A stretch of 64,000 nt of DNA from CAVTPU01 sp963736695 (GTDB lineage: Bacteria > Actinomycetota > Actinomycetes > Mycobacteriales > Micromonosporaceae). Under the pieces are notes generated by a model. That model saw only the letters and a program-made list of their open reading frames with translations. It searched no databases and was not told where the DNA came from. This document shows, in pieces, positions 7,916 through 15,582 of the stretch; position 1 is the first letter of the stretch, and each line of letters starts with the position of its first letter. The DNA is taken from assembly GCA_963736695.1 (NCBI GenBank), contig CAVTPU010000004.1, positions 1,550,001 through 1,614,000 of the forward strand, given 5' to 3'. Made by a program: the position numbers and the translations under genes.

Positions 7916-7946
7916 GGCGAGGAGAGTAGTTGTAACACGTGCTTCA
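7895..7946. promoter_or_regulatory. Paired TetR operators between SDR and TetR genes
   Basis: TGAAGCACCTGTTACA (7895-7910) and TGTAACACGTGCTTCA (7931-7946) form an inverted repeat with 15 of 16 matches. Each is also semi-palindromic, which suggests two repressor dimers. They cover the SDR start and the region upstream of the TetR gene. Confidence 0.8.
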
Positions 7947-7961
7947 GTCAAGGGTGATGCG

Positions 7962-8543
7962 ATGCGACCAGCCGCCGAACAACGCCGGGCCGACCTGACC
8001 ACCGCCACCCTGCGATATCTCGCCCGCCACGGCCTCGACGGCTTCTCCCTGCGCGGCCTCGCCGCCCAGCTCGGGACCTCCGCCCGCATGCTCGTGCACT
8101 ACTTCGGCACCAAGGAAGCGCTGCTCGACCGCGCATTCGCCGAACACCGCCGACTCATGCTCACCGCGTTCGCCTCGACAGCGGGCGCCGACCTCGCCAC
8201 CAGCGCCCGCCAGTCATGGCACAACCTCACCGCTCCCGAATGGCGCGACCACTACGCCGTGATGTTCGCCCTCATGGCCGCGAGCCTCGCCGACGACCAT
8301 CCCTATCGCGACGTCGCGCGTCACTGCGTAACCGACTGGATCAACGCGGTCACCGAGCATCTCGTCGCCATGGGGCACGACCCGCACATCGCCGCCCGCG
8401 ACGCGACCGTCGTGGTCTCGGGTCTCAAGGGCATCGCGCTCGACCTGATGGTGACCGACGATCAGGCCCGCTGCGGCGCCGCCGCGGAAGCACTCATCGC
8501 CATGAGTCTGCGTCAACTGCGCCCCAACACGCCGCCCGACTGA
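7962..8543 (+). CDS. TetR family regulator
   Basis: 193 aa. The HTH (residues 9-55: RRADLTTATLRYLARHGLDG, SLRGLAAQLGTSARMLVHYFGTKEALL) is typical. The ATG at 7962 follows an AAGGG site; an in-frame upstream reading to 7914 is less likely because it runs through the operator. The gene is divergent to the SDR. Its 3' end overlaps the GNAT gene by 31 bp on the opposite strand. Confidence 0.88.
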   Translation: MRPAAEQRRADLTTATLRYLARHGLDGFSLRGLAAQLGTSARMLVHYFGTKEALLDRAFAEHRRLMLTAFASTAGADLATSARQSWHNLTAPEWRDHYAVMFALMAASLADDHPYRDVARHCVTDWINAVTEHLVAMGHDPHIAARDATVVVSGLKGIALDLMVTDDQARCGAAAEALIAMSLRQLRPNTPPD

Positions 8544-9106
8544 CTCGGTCGTTCGTCGTCGGCGAGCAGGCCGAAGAGCAGGTCATCGGTCCACTCCCCC
8601 TTGATCCAGGTGTGCTGCCGACGCAGCCCCTCACGGGTGAAACCGACCCGCTCGAGCAGTCGGGCGGATCGCGTGTTGCGCGCGTCGCACTCGGCACTAA
8701 TCCGGCGCAGACCCCGCGCGAAGAGGTGATCGACGATTCGTGACACGGCCTCACTGGCATAGCCCCGCCCCTGATAGGTCGGAGAGAAGGTAAAACCAAT
8801 ATCTGCCTGCAGCACGTTGTCGTGCAGGTTGACCCCCACATCACCGATCAGCCCGCCGCCGGTCACGGCGTCGCCAGCCTCGCCTCGTGAGGCGCGCAGC
8901 TGCACGGCGTACTGAAACCATCCCGGAGCCCGGGGGTCGCCTGCGGCGAGCTCGTCGACCAGGTCCATGGCCTCCTGGGTTGACACCGGAGCGCTCCATG
9001 ATTGATATCGGGCCACGTCCGGATCCGACCGATAGGCGGCGAGGGCGGGAGCGTCCGCGGCTCGGAATCGGCGCAGAATCAGCCTCGGCGTGTCAAGGAT
9101 GGGCAT
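8513..9106 (-). CDS. GNAT acetyltransferase (RimJ/RimL type)
   Basis: 197 aa. It starts LDTPRLILRRFRAADAPAL, typical of the RimJ/RimL branch. Acetyl-CoA is bound by the YQGRGYASEAV loop, and the C-terminal NTRSARLLERVGFTREGLRRQ motif matches the family. It acetylates an amino group on an unknown protein or small molecule. The 3' end overlaps the facing TetR gene. Confidence 0.88.
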   Translation of the reverse strand: MPILDTPRLILRRFRAADAPALAAYRSDPDVARYQSWSAPVSTQEAMDLVDELAAGDPRAPGWFQYAVQLRASRGEAGDAVTGGGLIGDVGVNLHDNVLQADIGFTFSPTYQGRGYASEAVSRIVDHLFARGLRRISAECDARNTRSARLLERVGFTREGLRRQHTWIKGEWTDDLLFGLLADDERPSQSGGVLGRS

Positions 9107-9181
9107 AGTCGGGAAAGATACGCCATCCGAGTACGCCGACGTTGGCTCGGCCGAGGACGCCGCGACCGAGCGGAGTGACGC

Positions 9182-9823
9182 TCAGACCTTCACGGTGCTG
9201 CGGCTCAGCGCCCAGCGCTCCACCACACGCATCGGCAGCAGAATCGCCCAACACAGCGTCGCGGCAGTCGGACTCACGAAGGCCACCGGAATCGAACCGA
9301 GAAACACCGCGGCAAGGACGCTGATCTGCACAGTCGTCGCTCGTCGCCGCCCTTCGGAGATCGGTTCCGTGGTGGTGGCGCCGGGCCGACTGACCCGACG
9401 CCACATGGCTAACTCGACCAAGGCGGTCAATCCGATCACCGCGCCATACAACGCCGGACCGACCGGTTCGCTGGAATAGTTCTCCAAGGCGTGGGTGGGG
9501 AACGGGATGAGAGCGATCAGCGCGAGGAACGCGAAGTTGAGCCACAGCAACACCGAGTCGATGCTCGGGGCGAACTTGATGATGTGGTGCTGGCCATGCC
9601 AGAAGACGCCGATAACCGCGACGCTGATCAGAAAATAGGTGATCGTGCCGACCTGATCGCCAAGCGCATCGCTCAATGCCCGACCGCTCAGGCCTTCCGG
9701 CAGCCGAATCTCCAACGCGAGAATCGTCATCGCGATCGCCACCACCCCGTCGAGCAGCGCGAACATGCGCGCCACGGGAATGTCCTCGCGCCACTTGCCT
9801 TTCCGCTCGGCGCCCGCCCCCAT
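9182..9823 (-). CDS. TMEM175-family (DUF1211) potassium-channel-like protein
   Basis: About 213 aa with six hydrophobic helices. The first carries RMFALLDGVVAIAMTILALEI, the place of the RxxxFSD signature of TMEM175/DUF1211, but with LLD where FSD is usual. The helix with FWHGQHHIIKF matches the second conserved block. Bacterial members form tetrameric K+ channels. The start at 9823 drops nine weak residues; no clear ribosome-binding site is visible. Confidence 0.8.
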   Translation of the reverse strand: MGAGAERKGKWREDIPVARMFALLDGVVAIAMTILALEIRLPEGLSGRALSDALGDQVGTITYFLISVAVIGVFWHGQHHIIKFAPSIDSVLLWLNFAFLALIALIPFPTHALENYSSEPVGPALYGAVIGLTALVELAMWRRVSRPGATTTEPISEGRRRATTVQISVLAAVFLGSIPVAFVSPTAATLCWAILLPMRVVERWALSRSTVKV

Positions 9824-9875
9824 GCGCCCAACTATCCCAGACGGCCACATCTCGAGGCCCGCGGATCACCAGCCA

Positions 9876-10427
9876 TCACCCCGCCCGCGACACGTCCGCA
9901 CCGTCGATCGCCCCGCCCTCAATCGGGAAATCACGACCGGCCGCCTCCGTAAAACGGGTCAACAGTCGGGCAAACTCGGCACGCTCGCTCGTCGTCCAGC
10001 CGACGAGCAGCTGAGCATAGAACTCCTGCCTGGTGCGGTGCGCGTTGTCCACGATCATCCGACCCGACGGGGTGAGCTCGAGACAGATCCTGCGACCGTC
10101 CTGTTGCGACGCTATCCGTCGAACGTATCCGGCGTGGATCGCCGCTGCGACGACCCGGCTTGCCCGCGATGGGTCAATTCCCAGACGGTCCGCGACGTCT
10201 CCGACGGTCACTTCGTTGCCCGACAGTTCCGCTCCCTCCTCGACGGCGTCAACGACGGCGACCAGCTGCAGGTCAACAGGCTCGGTGAGGCTGTTGCTGA
10301 CGGATCTGCCCAGCGCGCGGCGTGACTGGCGGCGCCTGATGCGAATCATGGCCCGCTCGATCGCCACCAAGACGGGATCTCCGGCGGATGTGGCCCCCGG
10401 GGCCTTCTTTGAACTGTTCCTCGCCAC
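9876..10427 (-). CDS. MarR family regulator
   Basis: 183 aa winged-helix protein. LQLVAVVDAVEEG is the first helix, VTVGDVADRLGIDPSRASRVVAAAIHAGYV the recognition helix, then RRIASQQDGRRICLELTPSGR the wing, and a long dimerisation helix. The N-terminus is basic. It is divergent from the DUF6069-like membrane protein gene at 10533, with imperfect palindromes between them (TATGC-N6-GCATA at 10467-10482). Confidence 0.88.
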   Translation of the reverse strand: MARNSSKKAPGATSAGDPVLVAIERAMIRIRRRQSRRALGRSVSNSLTEPVDLQLVAVVDAVEEGAELSGNEVTVGDVADRLGIDPSRASRVVAAAIHAGYVRRIASQQDGRRICLELTPSGRMIVDNAHRTRQEFYAQLLVGWTTSERAEFARLLTRFTEAAGRDFPIEGGAIDGADVSRAG

Positions 10428-10466
10428 ATCGAGAGCCTACAGATCGACAGCTGCGTTGTGCAGACC

Positions 10467-10488
10467 TATGCTGCATGGCATAACATGC
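10467..10488. promoter_or_regulatory. Candidate MarR operator
   Basis: Overlapping short palindromes TATGC-N6-GCATA (10467-10482) and GCATG-N6-CATGC (10473-10488) lie in the 105-bp gap between the divergent MarR gene and the membrane-protein gene. Assignment rests on position only. Confidence 0.4.
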
Positions 10489-10532
10489 TCAACGCACTTA
10501 GCTGCCAAACGCACGAAATATGGGAGGTTGCC

Positions 10533-10961
10533 GTGACCGAAACGACAAGCGCCACGCCACGATCGGGCCGAGCCCGCGCCAGGTTGACCGCCGTCGGCGG
10601 TGGAGTCATCGGCGCGCTGCTAATCTGGGCGATCGCCGTGCCGATCGCCGGTGTAGACCTGCAAGCGCCCGGCGGACCTGGGTCCACCACACTCGAACCC
10701 GTCTATCTTCCCGCAGTGCTCATCAGCGCACTGGTGGCCTCGCTCGCAGGCTGGGGGCTGCTCGCCCTCGCGGAAAAGTTCACCAGAAAACCGCGTGCCA
10801 TCTGGACCACTATTGTGCTCACTCTGCTGCTATTCTCCTTCGGCGCGCCGATTCTCGGCGCCGGGGTCCCGACCGGATCGCGCGTCACCCTCGCGGCTAT
10901 GCACCTCGCCGTAGCCGCGATCGTCATCCCGCTACTCGGTCGCACCGCTACGCCGAAGTGA
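10533..10961 (+). CDS. Four-helix membrane protein (DUF6069-like)
   Basis: 142 aa. After a basic start (RSGRARARL) there are four hydrophobic helices: AVGGGVIGALLIWAIAVPIA, AVLISALVASLAGWGLLALA, AIWTTIVLTLLLFSFGAPIL and LAAMHLAVAAIVIPLLG. The arrangement fits DUF6069, a small actinobacterial membrane family without known function. The start is the GTG at 10533, five bases after GGGAGG. It is likely controlled by the divergent MarR gene. Confidence 0.7.
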   Translation: MTETTSATPRSGRARARLTAVGGGVIGALLIWAIAVPIAGVDLQAPGGPGSTTLEPVYLPAVLISALVASLAGWGLLALAEKFTRKPRAIWTTIVLTLLLFSFGAPILGAGVPTGSRVTLAAMHLAVAAIVIPLLGRTATPK

Positions 10962-10962
10962 C

Positions 10963-10991
10963 CACTGCACAGAGGCGAACACTGCACAGAG
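10963..10991. repeat. 12-bp direct repeat upstream of pspC-like gene
   Basis: CACTGCACAGAG occurs at 10963-10974 and 10980-10991, 17 bp apart start to start, in the short gap before the PspC-domain gene. The spacing could suit a tandem-binding activator. No regulator can be assigned. Confidence 0.5.
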
Positions 10992-11037
10992 TCGACCGCC
11001 GCATTGGTTGTTTGCGCACGCGTGACACTCTGATCAC

Positions 11038-11241
11038 ATGGGAATTCAGAGCTTCCACCGCCAGGGTCTGGTTCGCCCACGCGAGGGCCGAGTGCTCGCC
11101 GGCGTCCTCGCCGGCTTGGGCCGTCGGTTCCACCTCGGCCCATGGCTCACGCGAATCCTGTTCATCGTGGTTCTGATGATCATTCCGGGAAGCCAGATCC
11201 TCGTCTATCCGATCCTGTGGCTGTTGATGCCGTCCGAATGA
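11038..11241 (+). CDS. PspC-domain small membrane protein
   Basis: 67 aa. GRVLAGVLAGLGRRFHLGPWLTRILFIVVLMI followed by a second hydrophobic stretch matches the PspC domain, seen in phage-shock and cell-envelope stress proteins. It is free-standing, as is common in actinomycetes. It converges with the lmbU-like gene, with only 7 bp between the stops. Confidence 0.88.
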   Translation: MGIQSFHRQGLVRPREGRVLAGVLAGLGRRFHLGPWLTRILFIVVLMIIPGSQILVYPILWLLMPSE

Positions 11242-11248
11242 GGTGCTC

Positions 11249-11983
11249 CTATGCCGGCTCATCGGCATAGAGCACCTCGGCGGCGGCGTCGTTCAACGTG
11301 GAGACCAACCAGTCCTCCAGCGACGTCTCAGCCAGGGCCGCCGCCTCGCGCCACCGCTCCAGGTGTTGCTGGGTCACCGCCATGCGTGGCATGACCGCCG
11401 TCGCCGAACCGGCGGCGGTCACGGAGCCGCCCCTGATCCGTCTCCGCAGTTCGTTCCGCGACCACCGATTGGTCTCGGCGAGGTCGAGCCACTGGTCCTG
11501 ATCTTCGAAACTCATGGAGGCGACTTCAGCGTGATGTTGGAAACTCAACTTGTCCCGCCGCCGGGATATGTCGAATTTCCGCGCCACCCACGCATAGTTT
11601 CGAAGAGTCTGATAGTCGAGACCGACATTTTCGAGTGCGCAGCGATATCTGTCAATGTATTTGTTGACACCGAAGTTAAGCCAATCGCCGAGACACCAGG
11701 TGGAAGTGTCCGCGATCCTGACTAGTTTGAGCCCCGCGCTCTCCCACGCTTCATAATGAAGATCATCCGGAATCTCCAGACCGACCCTCGTCGCGAGAAT
11801 GTCGCTCCGGCACGAGTTTTCAGAACTGATCACACCACCATTGAGTCGGGCCGCTGCGGGGTGAGCCGCTGCGGGCCGACCCACGCGTGGCGCGGATCGG
11901 ACGGTCTGCGTTCGACTGGTTGATGACTTGCCAAGTTGGTTGGCCGCAGCGGCTGTGGCGTGCGGCGTGGTTGTCATGCCCAA
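11249..11983 (-). CDS. LmbU-family pathway regulator
   Basis: 244 aa. From residue 65 on it matches the LmbU/NovE family: GLEIPDDLHYEAWESAG, STWCLGDWLNFG, LDYQTLRNYAWVARKFDISRRR, LSFQHHAEVASMSFEDQDQWL and then WSRNELRRRIR. These cluster-situated activators occur in the lincomycin, novobiocin and hormaomycin clusters and carry an unusual DNA-binding domain. The first 60 residues are low-complexity. It marks the left end of the biosynthetic cluster and probably activates the exporter/mbtH promoters. The start at 11983 has a GGGG site; a second ATG lies two codons on. Confidence 0.85.
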   Translation of the reverse strand: MGMTTTPHATAAAANQLGKSSTSRTQTVRSAPRVGRPAAAHPAAARLNGGVISSENSCRSDILATRVGLEIPDDLHYEAWESAGLKLVRIADTSTWCLGDWLNFGVNKYIDRYRCALENVGLDYQTLRNYAWVARKFDISRRRDKLSFQHHAEVASMSFEDQDQWLDLAETNRWSRNELRRRIRGGSVTAAGSATAVMPRMAVTQQHLERWREAAALAETSLEDWLVSTLNDAAAEVLYADEPA

Positions 11984-12258
11984 CGTAACCCCATCCAGAC
12001 TGCTTCACAGCGCTAAACACGCAAGAGGGACTTGCCGATGTAACATGACCGCGCGCCGCGCCGTCAAGACCCGTTTCACCAGGAGTGAAACTCCAATTAC
12101 GCTGTCACTTTTCAGTCATCCGCACATGGGGCAAATTCCGACTACAATCGATCTCTACAAATTTCTTCATCATGATTGAGGCGTTCGCGATCAACATCGA
12201 ACCCGCGCGCCCGCAGTGACGACGTCTCGCCAGCGGGACAATCCGGTGCCGAAACGCA
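11984..12258. other. Intergenic region upstream of the lmbU-like gene
   Basis: AT-richer than its surroundings and without a convincing gene. It must hold the promoter of the lmbU-like gene (minus strand). No clear -35/-10 pair or operator could be picked by eye. Confidence 0.4.
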
Positions 12259-12322
12259 CGCAGGTCCCGCCCTCCCCGCGACACCACACGTGTGGCTCCA
12301 CGGACCGGGCGGGACCTGCGTA
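12259..12322 (-). terminator. 15-bp-arm terminator after the MFS exporter
   Basis: Perfect 15-bp arms ACGCAGGTCCCGCCC (12259-12273) and GGGCGGGACCTGCGT (12308-12322) enclose a loop containing the 12-bp palindrome CCACACGTGTGG (12285-12296). It begins 25 bp beyond the exporter stop and separates it from lmbU. Confidence 0.85.
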
Positions 12323-12346
12323 ACAGACCGAAAATCGCGTCGAATC

Positions 12347-13963
12347 CTAGTGCGCTTCCTGAAGCTCCGACTCCGCGTCCGGCACGGACACCGGCCGCGC
12401 CGCGGTGGGCCGAACGAAGATCGAGACGACGGAGGCGAGCACGATCACCGCGGTCGTCACGAACAATGCCGGCCGCGCCGCGGACATGAGACTGTGCGTT
12501 GAAGCATCGGTGAGAATGCGCCCGGCCTCGCCAGCCACAACACCGGAGTCGCCGCCGCTGCCCGCGTTGAGCCCGCGGTCAACGAGCCGCTCCACTTCGG
12601 AGGAGACCTGCGCGCGAACGTCCGGGGACGCGCCCGCGGCCGCTGATGTCGCAGAGGATCTGGTCTGCGCAGCCCACACGACCTGCAGAATCGCGCCGAC
12701 GCTGGCGATGCAGATCGCCGCCCCGACCTGACGCACCACTTCGATGAGCCCCGACGCGCCGCCAACGGCGTCGAAGCTCACCTCCTGCATGGCGACCATG
12801 CTCAATGGTGCGAACGTGAGGCCCGCCCCGCCACCGGCGACGATCAACGGGAGAATGAAGATGCCCCATGACGATCCGGTGCCCGCGAGCACCGCGGTCA
12901 GCCCAGTGCCGACCGCGAAGATCGCGAACCCCGCGACCAACAGGCTCTTGGGCTGGAACTTCTGGGACAGCCGACCGGCCAACGGAGCCACGAGAGACGC
13001 GGCCACCCACATCGGACACAGCACGAGCCCCGCCTGCAGTGGACTCACGCCGAGGGCGGCCTGCAAATAGATCGTCATCACGAGTTGCGAACCGAAGATT
13101 CCGAAGTACGTGGCGATGGAGGCCCAGATCATGAGTCCGTAGTTGCGCGACGTGAAGATCGCCACGGGCAACAGACCGTCGCGCTTGGCGCGCTCCCAGA
13201 GCACGAAGGCGATCAGCACCACGACCCCGAAGATCAGTAGGTGGGTGATCTGCAGTCCGCCCGCGATGTGTCCCCAGTCATAACGCGAGCCCTCGATGAG
13301 CGCGAAGAGCACCGCGAAGAGCCCGACCGAGACCACCGCCGACGCCACGATCGGCAGCCGCCGACCGGTTCGGTCTCGGGTCGCGGGCAGCACGATGAAG
13401 GCCGCGAACAGCCCGACCAGGCCGATCGGCAGGTTGAGGTAGAAGATGGAACGCCAGCCGAATGCGGAGGTCAACGCGCCGCCGAGGATGGGCGCGGCTG
13501 CGGCAGCCGAGCCGATGATCGAGGCGAGAACTCCGAATGCCATCGCCCGTTGCTGTGGCGGGAAGACCGCGGCGGTGATGGCGAGCGCCTGCGGCGCGGC
13601 GGCTGCCGCCGCGATTCCCTGCAGCACCCGCCCGACGATCAACGCTTCCGGCGACGTCGCCAACGCGCACATGAGTGACGCGATCGTGAAGGCGAGTAGC
13701 CCGGCGAAGAAGACGTTGCGGTGTCCGAGCACGTCACCGAGCCGCCCGCCGAGCAGCAACAACATCGCGAACGGGAACAGATATCCGTTCAGCACCCAGA
13801 GGATCTGCTCCGTGCTGGCGTCGAGTCCACTCACGATGCTAGGAATGGCGACGTTCACCGCTGTACTATCCAGAACGTTCATGAAATAGCCGAGGGCAAC
13901 AACGGTGAGTGCCAACCATGGGCTGTAACGAGTGTCTTTCTGAGGCTGAACCTCGGATGTCAT
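12347..13963 (-). CDS. DHA2-family MFS drug exporter
   Basis: 538 aa and 14 predicted membrane helices, of the EmrB/QacA type. Helix 1 has LALTVVALGYFMNVLDSTAVNVAIP, motif A is GGRLGDVLGHRN, and GRVLQGIAAAAAAPQAL followed by GGALTSAFGWRSIFYLNLPIG (motif C region) mark the DHA2 group. It probably exports the cluster product by proton antiport and gives self-resistance. The start at 13963 follows GAGAGG. It is divergent from mbtH over a 437-bp control region and is followed by a strong terminator. Confidence 0.92.
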   Translation of the reverse strand: MTSEVQPQKDTRYSPWLALTVVALGYFMNVLDSTAVNVAIPSIVSGLDASTEQILWVLNGYLFPFAMLLLLGGRLGDVLGHRNVFFAGLLAFTIASLMCALATSPEALIVGRVLQGIAAAAAAPQALAITAAVFPPQQRAMAFGVLASIIGSAAAAAPILGGALTSAFGWRSIFYLNLPIGLVGLFAAFIVLPATRDRTGRRLPIVASAVVSVGLFAVLFALIEGSRYDWGHIAGGLQITHLLIFGVVVLIAFVLWERAKRDGLLPVAIFTSRNYGLMIWASIATYFGIFGSQLVMTIYLQAALGVSPLQAGLVLCPMWVAASLVAPLAGRLSQKFQPKSLLVAGFAIFAVGTGLTAVLAGTGSSWGIFILPLIVAGGGAGLTFAPLSMVAMQEVSFDAVGGASGLIEVVRQVGAAICIASVGAILQVVWAAQTRSSATSAAAGASPDVRAQVSSEVERLVDRGLNAGSGGDSGVVAGEAGRILTDASTHSLMSAARPALFVTTAVIVLASVVSIFVRPTAARPVSVPDAESELQEAH

Positions 13964-14327
13964 GCGCAAACCTCTCGTCATTTTTACTGCTCATTCGTCA
14001 TCGGCATGTGTGGCCGCAACGCTACAGTTCCCCACCGGCTTGTCGAGCAACGAACGATCGAAAAGTCAATAGCGAGTCGCAATGAGACACACCGCCGGCG
14101 TCACATGATCGAACGCGACGCCGACCGCCACGGTTACTCTACCGAGGTGAGCCTTCGCTGCGCGGCGACACATGCGTGGAAGTGAACGTTTCTGCTGATC
14201 GGCGAATGGAAACGGATCTTCGCGCGACGGCGGATGGCGTCTCGGCGCCCGCTGACGCTGCCTCATCCGGCCCAGTGGAGCACTGATCCACAGTGTTCGG
14301 CAGGAGACACTCGCACCTCGACGACAA
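13964..14327. other. Divergent control region between exporter and mbtH
   Basis: Non-coding part of the 437-bp gap between the exporter and mbtH. It contains CGCCGGCG at 14093-14100. As I recall, CGCCGGCG is the site reported for lincomycin LmbU, but such octamers are common by chance in GC-rich DNA. No small gene was found. Confidence 0.4.
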
Positions 14328-14376
14328 TCGACACTACCCCTTTTACATTTACGATAGTGTATGCGCATATGCGCAT
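14328..14376 (+). promoter_or_regulatory. mbtH promoter with 16-bp palindromic operator
   Basis: TCGACA (14328-14333), a 16-bp spacer and TACGAT (14350-14355) form a plausible promoter. The predicted transcription start falls at the edge of the perfect 16-bp palindrome ATGCGCATATGCGCAT (14361-14376), which is two head-to-tail copies of the palindrome ATGCGCAT. Its placement over the start point suggests repression. The binding protein is unknown. Confidence 0.6.
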
Positions 14377-14400
14377 CGCGTGAGAGAAGGGCAGACCATC

Positions 14401-14604
14401 GTGTCAGAGAATGCTTCCACCGAGTTCCACGTTGTATGCAACCTCGAAGAACAGTATTCGATCTGGCCCGTCGACCAGCAAATTCCCGCAGGTTGGCGCG
14501 CAGACGGATTTCGGGGTCCCCGGGCGGACTGCCTGTCGCACATCAACGAGGTATGGGTGGACATGCGGCCGCTCAGCCTCCGCGAGGCGATGGACCACGC
14601 CTGA
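14401..14604 (+). CDS. MbtH-like NRPS accessory protein
   Basis: 67 aa. It has the MbtH signature: a start ending in FHVVCNLEEQYSIWP, then IPAGWRADGFRGPRADCLSHINEVWVDMRP with the invariant tryptophans. MbtH-like proteins bind and activate adenylation domains. The four A domains in this cluster are the likely partners, although they lie far away and on other transcripts. I start at the GTG at 14401, ten bases after GAAGGG; longer readings run through the palindrome. Confidence 0.93.
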   Translation: MSENASTEFHVVCNLEEQYSIWPVDQQIPAGWRADGFRGPRADCLSHINEVWVDMRPLSLREAMDHA

Positions 14605-14711
14605 CCCATGACGAGCGCGCCGCTGCGGCGGACGCGCCGACATCGGCGTACCCCATCGGGTTTTTCGACCCGGTCGACGCTGTCGCCACCCGCACGTGCC
14701 GAAGGAGTGAG

Positions 14712-15518
14712 ATGAGTCAGACAGCATCGCTCAAGAAATATCAGAAGGCCGCGTGGTCGGCCGGCGACTACGTGAGCGTCGCCGGGTCCACGGTCATCGC
14801 CAGCGAGATGCTTCTCGAGGCGGTCGACGTGCGTCCCGGGGAGCGGGTGCTCGACGCCGCGTGCGGCAGCGGCAACGCCACCATCGCGGCCGCCCGCCGA
14901 TTCGCCGAGGTCACCGGCCTGGACTTCTCACCCACCATGCTCGCCGAGGCGCGGCGACGCCTCGACGTCGAACGGCTCACCGCGACTCTCACCGAAGGCG
15001 ACGTCGAGGCGCTTCCGTTTCCCGATGGTCACTTCGATGTCGTCATCTCCGCCTTCGGAGCGATGTTCGCGCCGAACCAACAACGAACCGCGGCGGAGCT
15101 GATGCGGGTCTGTCGGCCCGGTGGTCGCATCGGGCTCGCGTCGTGGTCGCCCGACGGCGCGCTCGGACGCCTCTTCACCGCCGCCGCCCGATATATCCCC
15201 CCAACGCCGGGCGTCCCCAGTCCGACCGCGTGGGGTGACCCCGAACAACTACGCGACCTGTTCGGATCACGGGTCACCGAGGCGGTCACCATCCCCCGCG
15301 ACTTCATCTTCCGCTATCACTCGCCGCAGCACTGGTTGGCGCACTTCAAGGAGCACTTCGGACCGACCCGCATGACATTCGCGATCCTGCCTCAGCGCAT
15401 CGCTGACCAGCTCGAGCGAGACCTCATCGACATGTGGGACGACCTCAACCGCGCCACCGACGGCCGACTCATCGCGCCGGTCGGATATCTCGAGGCAGTG
15501 CTCACCCTCGGCGAATAG
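14712..15518 (+). CDS. SAM-dependent methyltransferase
   Basis: 268 aa class I methyltransferase (Methyltransf_11/25 type). Motif I is VLDAACGSGNATIAAARR, the acidic ribose-binding residue follows in VTGLDFSP, then LPFPDGHFDVVISAFGAMF and the post-motif LMRVCRPGGRIGLASW. The C-terminal half (PTAWGDPEQLRDLF, FKEHFGPTRM) resembles UbiE-like proteins found beside secondary metabolism genes. The ATG at 14712 follows GAAGGAG. It lies 107 bp after mbtH on the same strand. The substrate (O-, N- or C-methylation) cannot be told. Confidence 0.88.
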   Translation: MSQTASLKKYQKAAWSAGDYVSVAGSTVIASEMLLEAVDVRPGERVLDAACGSGNATIAAARRFAEVTGLDFSPTMLAEARRRLDVERLTATLTEGDVEALPFPDGHFDVVISAFGAMFAPNQQRTAAELMRVCRPGGRIGLASWSPDGALGRLFTAAARYIPPTPGVPSPTAWGDPEQLRDLFGSRVTEAVTIPRDFIFRYHSPQHWLAHFKEHFGPTRMTFAILPQRIADQLERDLIDMWDDLNRATDGRLIAPVGYLEAVLTLGE

Positions 15519-15521
15519 CCT

Positions 15522-15564
15522 CGGCGGTGGTGTGGCGCGAACCGCACGCGTCACACCACCTCCG
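15522..15564. terminator. Bidirectional terminator, methyltransferase/ADH
   Basis: 18-bp arms (15522-15539 with 15547-15564) carry two mismatches around a perfect GGTGGTGTG/CACACCACC core, with a 7-base loop. It lies between the convergent stops at 15518 and 15583. Confidence 0.75.
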
Positions 15565-15582
15565 ACGCTCATTGCGTGCCGC

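Noticed and set aside
14093..14100. CGCCGGCG as a proven LmbU box
   Set aside because: About ten copies are expected by chance in 64 kb of such GC content; kept only as a hypothesis.
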